The position numbers and the translations under genes were made by a program. A model generated the notes under the pieces. That model was not told the origin of the DNA and ran no database searches. It saw nothing but the letters and a program-made list of their open reading frames with translations. Below are positions 1 through 5,190 of a stretch of DNA of 5,190 nt, piece by piece (position 1 is the stretch's first letter; every line of letters begins with the position of its first letter). Source of the stretch: Lachnospiraceae bacterium (lineage in GTDB: Bacteria > Bacillota > Clostridia > Lachnospirales > Lachnospiraceae); contig CAAEUM010000293.1 of NCBI GenBank assembly GCA_900759225.1, forward strand, positions 1-5,190, written 5' to 3'.

Positions 1-887
1 CCTACCTTTACGCAGTCAGCACCTGCCTCGATCAGGGCCCTGGTCGCCTCTGCTGTAGCAACATTTCCTGCCACTACCTGAAGCTCTGGATAAGCGTCCT
101 TGATCATCCTTACGCAGCGCAGCACGTTAGCGGAATGTCCATGTGCCGAGTCAAGGACAACTACGTCTACCTTTGCATTTACAAGTGCCTCCACACGTTC
201 CAGCACATTGGCCGTAATACCTACGCCGGCTCCGCAGAGAAGGCGGCCCTGTTCGTCCTTGGCGGACAGAGGATACTTGATCTGTTTCTCAATATCCTTA
301 ATGGTAATAAGGCCTTTTAAGTTAAAATCATCATCTACAATCGGAAGCTTCTCTACCCTGGCCTTGGCAAGGATTGCCTTTGCCTCCTTGAGGGTAACAC
401 CTTCCTTTGCAGTTACCAGGTTCTTGCTTGTCATGCATTCCCTGATCGGACGGTCAAAATCCTCCTCAAATTTCAGATCGCGGTTTGTAATGATCCCTAC
501 CAGCTTCTTGCCCTCTGTAATCGGAACGCCTGAGATACGGAATTTCGCCATCAGGTCATTTGCATCCCGCAGGGTATGCTCCGGTGAAAGATAAAAGGGG
601 TCTGTAATAACGCCATTCTCAGAACGCTTAACGCGGTCAACTTCCTCTGCCTGGGCCTCAATGGACATATTCTTATGAATAATACCAATTCCGCCCTGTC
701 TTGCCATAGCAATTGCCATACGGTGCTCTGTAACTGTATCCATTCCCGCACTCATCAAAGGAATATTCAGCTTGATTTTCTTTGTCAGATAGGTTGTAAG
801 ATCCACCTGGTTTGGAATCACTTCAGAATAGGATGGTACCAAAAGTACATCATCAAAGGTAATCCCTTCGCCGATAATTGCACCCAT
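1..887 (-). CDS. guaB: IMP dehydrogenase GuaB, N-terminal 295 codons (3' end outside window)
   Basis: IMP dehydrogenase oxidises IMP to XMP with NAD+, the committed step of guanine nucleotide synthesis in the cytosol. The reverse strand from the ATG at 885-887 reads an uninterrupted 295 codons. The start is the typical bacterial [18 protein letters not shown], followed by the barrel segment around [15 protein letters not shown] (residues 44-58). A pair of CBS domains spans roughly residues 94-207, with [17 protein letters not shown] and [19 protein letters not shown] as their cores. The barrel then resumes with the NAD-contacting LDSAHGHS (245-252) and ends at GADCVKV. The window stops a few residues before the expected GxGSxCTTR catalytic cysteine loop, so about 190 residues of a usual ~485 are missing. 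The start is supported by AGAGG at 896-900, eight bases upstream of the ATG. The gene has its own promoter at 980-1008. Family assignment is very secure. Confidence 0.97.
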   Translation of the reverse strand, partial: MGAIIGEGITFDDVLLVPSYSEVIPNQVDLTTYLTKKIKLNIPLMSAGMDTVTEHRMAIAMARQGGIGIIHKNMSIEAQAEEVDRVKRSENGVITDPFYLSPEHTLRDANDLMAKFRISGVPITEGKKLVGIITNRDLKFEEDFDRPIRECMTSKNLVTAKEGVTLKEAKAILAKARVEKLPIVDDDFNLKGLITIKDIEKQIKYPLSAKDEQGRLLCGAGVGITANVLERVEALVNAKVDVVVLDSAHGHSANVLRCVRMIKDAYPELQVVAGNVATAEATRALIEAGADCVKV

Positions 888-979
888 TATATTTTCCTCT
901 CTTTCTGCGTATTGTAATACTCTGAATTTGATAAGACAATTTAGAAATCCCTGACTTGGCTGTTTCTTATTAGTATCTT

Positions 980-1008
980 ATACTAGCAAATTTTATTCCC
1001 ATTGTCAA
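980..1008 (-). promoter_or_regulatory. Predicted sigma-A promoter of guaB
   Basis: Read on the reverse strand, a perfect TTGACA (1003-1008) is followed after 17 bases by TAGTAT (980-985). This matches four of six -10 positions and is preceded by TGC, an extended -10 element. Transcription would begin near 973, giving a leader of about 85 nt before the guaB ATG. I looked for a purine riboswitch in that leader and found neither the conserved core nor a terminator hairpin. The leader holds only a weak ATAAG/CTTAT pairing. The promoter lies between guaB and the upstream 165-aa gene, so guaB can be transcribed independently. Confidence 0.7.
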
Positions 1009-1024
1009 ACCAATTTTTCCCTGA

Positions 1025-1039
1025 AAATTCATTGAATTT
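1025..1039. repeat. 15-bp perfect palindrome upstream of guaB promoter
   Basis: AAATTCATTGAATTT is a perfect 7-1-7 inverted repeat. It sits 16 bp upstream of the guaB -35 box and about 100 bp past the stop codon of the preceding gene. Its place and symmetry would suit a regulator binding site, but AT-rich dyads arise easily by chance and I do not recognise it as a known operator. The rest of the 1009-1137 spacer holds two copies of CTTATAAAA (1041-1049 and 1064-1072). I see no convincing gene or terminator there. Confidence 0.35.
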
Positions 1040-1137
1040 ACTTATAAAATTTCATGAGAAAATCTTATAAAACGCAGCAGGCACGAAGCGATCGACTTTC
1101 ACAATGAGTGGTGTCGCCCTCAGGCAGCATATCCGTT

Positions 1138-1635
1138 TTATAGCTGAATCTTCCTTGGGAAGCTGCGCCGCATAGCATTTAGCATCCTCTCATTTGGTTC
1201 GATCAGTATTTTTGTGTTTACCCCGCCCTTCTGGCTTATAAGTGCATAGACAGCTGCCGATTTCTGTCGTGAGGAAAAATCCTTTACCACCATCCCCTGG
1301 CTCTCATAATCCTTTAAGCTGTGCGAATCAGCCGGAGCTACGATCTGAATCTCATCCTTCTCACAGTCAAATACCTTTTTACGCCTTGCCTTCCCGTAAA
1401 TCGCATCAACCGACAGGCCGCCCTCCGCAAACAGGTACTCGTACTCTACATTGAGACGGATAAATACAAAATAAGTGGCTGCCCAAAGGGCAAACATCAG
1501 TATCATACCTATAATACTTCCCATTGCAAAAACAATGGAGCCAACGGAAAGCACCGCCATAACCACCTTTAAAAGTATCCCGTAAGCTGGAGCCTTCTGT
1601 TTCACCAGCCATTCTACATAATTGTCTTCGTTCAT
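1138..1635 (-). CDS. Small two-helix membrane protein of unknown function, probably DUF6106 family
   Basis: This is a complete 165-aa protein. It opens with a short charged cytosolic segment (MNEDNYVEWLVKQK), then two hydrophobic segments at about residues 20-38 and 41-60 that form a helical hairpin. A soluble domain follows from about residue 62, rich in alternating beta-like stretches: VEYEYLFAEGGLSVDAIYGK, a basic KARRKK patch at 82-87, then DEIQIVAPADS near 94-104. From memory this pattern matches the DUF6106 proteins of Lachnospiraceae; the soluble part could be a small PH-like beta domain, which is inference. No enzymatic motif is visible. AAAGGA at 1647-1652 lies 11 bases before the ATG, slightly far, but the start fits the family's MNEDxYxEWLVK opening. 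It is transcribed divergently from the iron transporter and upstream of guaB on the same strand. No terminator is seen after it, so read-through into guaB is possible. Confidence 0.85.
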   Translation of the reverse strand: MNEDNYVEWLVKQKAPAYGILLKVVMAVLSVGSIVFAMGSIIGMILMFALWAATYFVFIRLNVEYEYLFAEGGLSVDAIYGKARRKKVFDCEKDEIQIVAPADSHSLKDYESQGMVVKDFSSRQKSAAVYALISQKGGVNTKILIEPNERMLNAMRRSFPRKIQL

Positions 1636-1689
1636 CTGTCACCCATTCCTTTCACCCCAAATTAAATTTCCGGGCTTTTTATAATACCT

Positions 1690-1721
1690 GTTCAGCCCCA
1701 TACATCTTCCCCTGGCTGAAC
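1690..1721 (-). repeat. 8-bp inverted repeat (hairpin) at predicted 5' end of the 165-aa gene's mRNA
   Basis: GTTCAGCC (1690-1697) and GGCTGAAC (1714-1721) are perfect reverse complements separated by 16 bases. With the -10 box at 1731-1736, transcription would start near 1724. The stem would then sit almost at the 5' end of the transcript, about 55 nt ahead of the ribosome binding site. A 5'-terminal stem of this sort often protects mRNA from decay, or the element could be a DNA operator just downstream of the promoter. It is not followed by a U-tract, so it is not an intrinsic terminator. Confidence 0.5.
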
Positions 1722-1730
1722 TGATTACTT

Positions 1731-1759
1731 ATTATACTACAAAAATATGAATATTTCCA
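1731..1759 (-). promoter_or_regulatory. Predicted sigma-A promoter of the 165-aa membrane protein gene
   Basis: On the reverse strand a consensus -10 box TATAAT (1731-1736) lies 17 bases after TGGAAA (1754-1759), which matches four of six -35 positions. The spacer is AT-rich and contains most of a 14-bp palindrome. The predicted start near 1724 gives a leader of about 90 nt beginning with the 1690-1721 hairpin. The consensus -10 and ideal spacing make this the clearest promoter in the divergent region. Confidence 0.7.
1743..1756. repeat. 14-bp palindrome overlapping the divergent promoter
   Basis: AAATATGAATATTT has perfect six-base arms around a two-base centre. It spans the spacer and the near end of the -35 box of the minus-strand promoter, a position where a bound protein would block RNA polymerase. 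It is reminiscent in base composition of Fur-type sites but does not match the Fur consensus well. Because the sequence is purely AT in the arms, chance occurrence is a serious alternative. Confidence 0.35.
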
Positions 1760-1761
1760 GT

Positions 1762-1771
1762 CTCCCGGGAG
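1762..1771. repeat. 10-bp GC-rich palindrome CTCCCGGGAG in the divergent spacer
   Basis: CTCCCGGGAG is a perfect palindrome lying immediately upstream of the minus-strand -35 box, between the two divergent promoters. It stands out as a GC-rich island in an AT-rich spacer. It lies outside both predicted transcripts, so a DNA-level role such as regulator binding is more natural than an RNA hairpin. I do not recognise it as a known operator. Confidence 0.35.
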
Positions 1772-1782
1772 CTTTCTGACTG

Positions 1783-1801
1783 TTAGGTTACTGTCACCAA
1801 T
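1783..1801 (+). promoter_or_regulatory. Candidate DtxR/IdeR-type iron-repressor operator ahead of feoAB
   Basis: The 19-bp stretch beginning TTAGGTTA and ending CACCAAT shares, by my hand alignment, 13 of 19 positions with the DtxR/IdeR consensus (TTAGGTTAGSCTAACCTAA). The left half-site is perfect. Its core, GGTTACTGTCACC (1786-1798), is an inverted repeat centred on 1792 with five of six arm positions paired. It ends about 20 bp upstream of the predicted feoAB -10 box and overlaps where the -35 element should be, so an iron-loaded repressor bound here would block transcription. DtxR-family repressors are known to control ferrous iron uptake genes. That this site is used is inference. Confidence 0.4.
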
Positions 1802-1827
1802 TTAAGTCCGCCGCAATAAGATATAAA
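1799..1827 (+). promoter_or_regulatory. Weak predicted promoter of feoAB
   Basis: TATAAA at 1822-1827 matches five of six -10 positions and lies 30 bases before the feoAB ATG. At 17-base spacing the -35 region reads AATTTA, a poor match, so this would be a weak or activator-dependent promoter. The candidate iron-repressor dyad abuts and slightly overlaps the -35 position. The predicted transcript leader is short, about 25 nt, leaving no room for a riboswitch. Confidence 0.35.
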
Positions 1828-1857
1828 TAACAGCGCCCTGATTGGAGCAATGAAAGC

Positions 1858-4182
1858 ATGAAAGAATCTTCATATCTTTGCGATATGGAACCTGGCCAGA
1901 GCGCCCGGATAAAAAAACTGACTGCTTCCGGAAGCATACGGAGACGGCTTTTCGATATGGGACTCACCGAGGACACCCCTGTAACCTGTCTGAATATCGG
2001 TCCATGCGGCAGTCCCGCCTCCTATTTGATCCGCGGCAGCGTCATTGCCATACGCAAAAGTGACGGGAAAACCATTCTCATTGAGCCGGTTCAAAAACCG
2101 GACACACCGGTCATTGCCCTTGCCGGAAATCCCAATGTAGGAAAGAGCTCTATTTTCAACTGCCTTACCGGAATGAAGCAGCACACAGGAAACTGGCCCG
2201 GAAAAACCGTTTCCAGTGCCAGAGGCTTTTTTAAAAGCCATGGACGCCCTTATCATCTCATAGACCTTCCCGGTACCTACTCCCTTACAGCACGCTCCTG
2301 TGAAGAGGAGGTCGCCAGAAATTTTCTCTGCTTCGGCGGGGCTGACGCTGTCATCATTGTCTGTGATGCTACCTGCCTGGAGCGAAACCTAACGCTCGCC
2401 CTTCAGATCATGGAGCTGCACATCCCTGTACTGCTGTGCCTCAACCTTATGGACGAGGCAAAGAAAAAACAGATAGAAATCGACACAGCGCTGCTCTCCC
2501 GACTTCTTAACATCCCCGTTGCAGCCACCAGCGCCCATGATAAAAAAAGCCTAGATGATCTTGTACGGCAGCTTGACCTTCTTTTGGAAACACCCAGGTT
2601 TTCCTCCTTCCAGACCGGCTACGGACCTGTGCTTGAAAAAGCCTTATCCCTGGCAGAGCCCGCTGTCTCAGAGGCTCTTTCCGCTTATAAAAATACAGGC
2701 CGCCCCGCCTCCCGGTTCCTGGCTTTAAAGCTTCTGGAAAAAGACAAAGCCATGCTGGATGCCCTGGACTCTGCCCTGCAGGGGGATATCTGTCAAAATG
2801 AGGAACTGTCCCAAGCCCTGCTTGCAGCAGATGCCATCCTTTCAGAACATCATATAACCAGTGAAGGGCTGCAGGATATGATCGCATCGTCCCTGGTACA
2901 CTCCGCCCAGGAAATTGCATCTAAAACTGTGATTCAAAAAAGCTGCTGCTGTCATAACCGGGACCGGAAGCTTGACACCCTTTTTACAAGGCCTCTCACC
3001 GGTTATCCCATTATGGCCCTTCTGCTGGCCTTCATATTCTGGCTGACCATTGCCGGTGCCAATTACCCTTCCCAGCTATTATCCCGGCTGCTGTTTGACT
3101 TCCAGGATGTACTTACTGCCGCCTTTTATCATGCCGGTGCGCCGGATTGGCTTCATGGCATGCTGGTGCTGGGGGTTTACCGTGTATCCGCCTGGGTCAT
3201 TTCCGTTATGCTTCCTCCCATGGCAATTTTCTTTCCCCTGTTCGCCCTGTTGGAAGATTCCGGCTATCTCCCCCGCATTGCCTTTAACCTGGATCATCCC
3301 TTCCAGTGCTGCAGTGCCTGTGGGAAACAGGGACTCACCATGTGCATGGGCTTTGGCTGCAATGCAGTGGGAGTAGAGGGCTGCCGAATTATTGATTCTC
3401 CCAGGGAGCGGCTCATTGCCATACTGACCAACAGCTTTGTCCCCTGCAACGGACGGTTTCCTGCCATGATCGCGATCATTTCCATGTTTTTTGCCGGAAC
3501 CTCCCTGGGACTGCTTCGTTCTGTAAAAGCAGCCCTGATCCTCACCCTTTTTATCCTTTTTGGGATTTTTATGACCTTCCTTGTATCAAAGCTGCTCTCT
3601 TTGACACTTTTAAAGGGGATGCCCTCCTCCTTTGTGCTGGAGCTTCCCCCCTACCGCAGGCCCCAGCTTAAGACTGTACTGGTTCGCTCCCTGCTGGACC
3701 GTACCCTCTTTATCCTGGGCCGAGCTGCAGCCATAGCAGCACCTGCCGGCCTTCTGCTCTGGCTTATGGCCAATATTGCCCCTGGGAATATAAGCCTTCT
3801 CTCCCGGCTTTCCCATTTTCTCAATCCTCTGGGAACATTTATGGGGCTGGACGGGGTGATCCTATGTGCCTTCCTGCTGGGGCTGCCTGCCAATGAAATT
3901 GTGCTTCCCATTATCATTATGGCCTACACTGCCCAGGGAAACCTGACACAGCAGGACAGTCTTTTAAAGCTTCATGGCCTCTTGGCAGCCAACGGATGGA
4001 CCTGTCTTACTGCATTGAACCTAATCCTTTTTTCCCTGTTCCACTGGCCCTGCTCCACCACCCTTCTGACCATCCGAAAAGAAACCGGCAGCCTGAAATG
4101 GATGGCCCTGGCCTTTTTCATTCCAACTGCCTGCGGTATTACCCTGTGCAGCCTCACTGCCTTCCTTGCCCGGATGCTGTAG
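1858..4182 (+). CDS. feoB: FeoA-FeoB fusion, ferrous iron transporter (GTPase and membrane permease)
   Basis: This 774-aa protein would import Fe2+ across the cytoplasmic membrane. Residues ~6-77 form a FeoA-like SH3 domain, with RRLFDMGLTEDTPV and YLIRGSVIAIRKSDG as its signatures. The GTPase domain follows after a very short linker. It has G1 GNPNVGKSS (90-98; Asn93 sits where K+-activated GTPases coordinate K+), NWPGKTV as the G2 region, G3 DLPGTYS (136-142), G4 NLMD (196-199) and G5 SA (225-226). A helical regulatory region leads to CCCH (363-366), then the membrane part starts near Gly382. Gate motifs are LLEDSGYLPR (464-473), GFGCN (498-502) and VPCNGRFP (528-535). Late motifs are NEIVLP (679-684) and HWPCSTT (729-735). 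The protein ends directly after the last hydrophobic helix, with no FeoC-like tail. GGAG at 1844-1847, ten bases before the ATG, supports the start. The cysteine-rich gate suggests the clostridial FeoB branch; transport of Mn2+ cannot be excluded. Confidence 0.95.
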   Translation: MKESSYLCDMEPGQSARIKKLTASGSIRRRLFDMGLTEDTPVTCLNIGPCGSPASYLIRGSVIAIRKSDGKTILIEPVQKPDTPVIALAGNPNVGKSSIFNCLTGMKQHTGNWPGKTVSSARGFFKSHGRPYHLIDLPGTYSLTARSCEEEVARNFLCFGGADAVIIVCDATCLERNLTLALQIMELHIPVLLCLNLMDEAKKKQIEIDTALLSRLLNIPVAATSAHDKKSLDDLVRQLDLLLETPRFSSFQTGYGPVLEKALSLAEPAVSEALSAYKNTGRPASRFLALKLLEKDKAMLDALDSALQGDICQNEELSQALLAADAILSEHHITSEGLQDMIASSLVHSAQEIASKTVIQKSCCCHNRDRKLDTLFTRPLTGYPIMALLLAFIFWLTIAGANYPSQLLSRLLFDFQDVLTAAFYHAGAPDWLHGMLVLGVYRVSAWVISVMLPPMAIFFPLFALLEDSGYLPRIAFNLDHPFQCCSACGKQGLTMCMGFGCNAVGVEGCRIIDSPRERLIAILTNSFVPCNGRFPAMIAIISMFFAGTSLGLLRSVKAALILTLFILFGIFMTFLVSKLLSLTLLKGMPSSFVLELPPYRRPQLKTVLVRSLLDRTLFILGRAAAIAAPAGLLLWLMANIAPGNISLLSRLSHFLNPLGTFMGLDGVILCAFLLGLPANEIVLPIIIMAYTAQGNLTQQDSLLKLHGLLAANGWTCLTALNLILFSLFHWPCSTTLLTIRKETGSLKWMALAFFIPTACGITLCSLTAFLARML

Positions 4183-4194
4183 GGATTTAACGCC

Positions 4195-4241
4195 AAAGGG
4201 CCTCCGGAGATCATATTCCGGAGGCCCTTTATCTGCTTTTT
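4195..4241. terminator. Intrinsic terminator between convergent feoAB and groL
   Basis: A perfect 14-bp stem, AAAGGGCCTCCGGA (4195-4208) pairing with TCCGGAGGCCCTTT (4217-4230), closes an eight-base loop. On the plus strand it starts 12 bases after the feoAB stop and is followed by TTT and, after six bases, a run of five T (4237-4241). On the minus strand the stem lies 26 bases past the groL stop and ends in TTT, with a further TTAAA a few bases on. The A-flanked and T-flanked symmetry means one hairpin can serve both convergent genes, though the U-tract is better for feoAB. Confidence 0.88.
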
Positions 4242-4256
4242 CTTTATCTGTAACGA

Positions 4257-5190
<934 letters not shown>

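Noticed and set aside
100..594. 164-codon open frame on the plus strand
   Set aside because: It lies wholly antisense to guaB, whose reading is certain. Its translation is serine/threonine/arginine-rich without family resemblance and no ribosome site precedes it.
888..973. Possible purine riboswitch in the guaB leader
   Set aside because: The leader is only about 85 nt. I cannot find the conserved purine aptamer core or an expression-platform hairpin.
1073..1137. Possible terminator or small RNA after the 165-aa gene
   Set aside because: Short pairings such as GCC/GGC and CGAC/GTCG exist, but no stable stem followed by a T-run on the minus strand, so neither can be supported.
1885..1887. 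Alternative feoAB start at Met10
   Set aside because: No ribosome site lies at a suitable distance upstream, whereas GGAG is ten bases before the ATG at 1858.
2507..2920. 137-codon open frame on the minus strand
   Set aside because: It is antisense to the GTPase and helical region of feoAB. The translation is low-complexity, Gly/Arg/Pro-rich and unlike any protein family.

Overview
The window looks like chromosomal DNA from a Clostridia-class Firmicute, most likely a gut-type Lachnospiraceae. Three things suggest this: the style of the GuaB and GroEL proteins, a small membrane protein resembling the DUF6106 family known mainly from Lachnospiraceae, and a FeoA-FeoB fusion of the clostridial type. 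Coding DNA is of moderate GC and the spacers are AT-rich. There is no sign of a mobile element, CRISPR array, tRNA or rRNA.

Layout, left to right. (1) Bases 1-887, minus strand: the N-terminal 295 codons of guaB (IMP dehydrogenase), cut by the window edge just before the catalytic loop. (2) Bases 888-1137: the guaB leader, a good sigma-A-type promoter, and a 15-bp AT-rich palindrome upstream of it. I see no terminator for the gene before it. (3) Bases 1138-1635, minus strand: a 165-aa two-helix membrane protein of unknown function, probably DUF6106. (4) Bases 1636-1857: a 222-bp divergent control region. It holds a strong minus-strand promoter, a hairpin at the predicted 5' end of that transcript, two perfect palindromes, and an imperfect dyad resembling a DtxR/IdeR iron-repressor site in front of the plus-strand gene. 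(5) Bases 1858-4182, plus strand: a complete 774-aa FeoA-FeoB ferrous iron transporter fusion. (6) Bases 4195-4241: a 14-bp-stem intrinsic terminator between convergent genes. (7) Bases 4257-5190, minus strand: the C-terminal part of groL (GroEL chaperonin), running off the right edge.

How they fit together: guaB and groL are housekeeping genes that frame a two-gene divergent unit, the iron transporter and the small membrane protein. These two share a control region rich in dyads, which makes joint or opposed regulation possible but unproven. I find no clear evidence of an undescribed system. The points most worth checking are the putative iron-responsive operator, the variant cysteine-rich gate of the FeoB domain, and the unknown membrane protein divergent from it.
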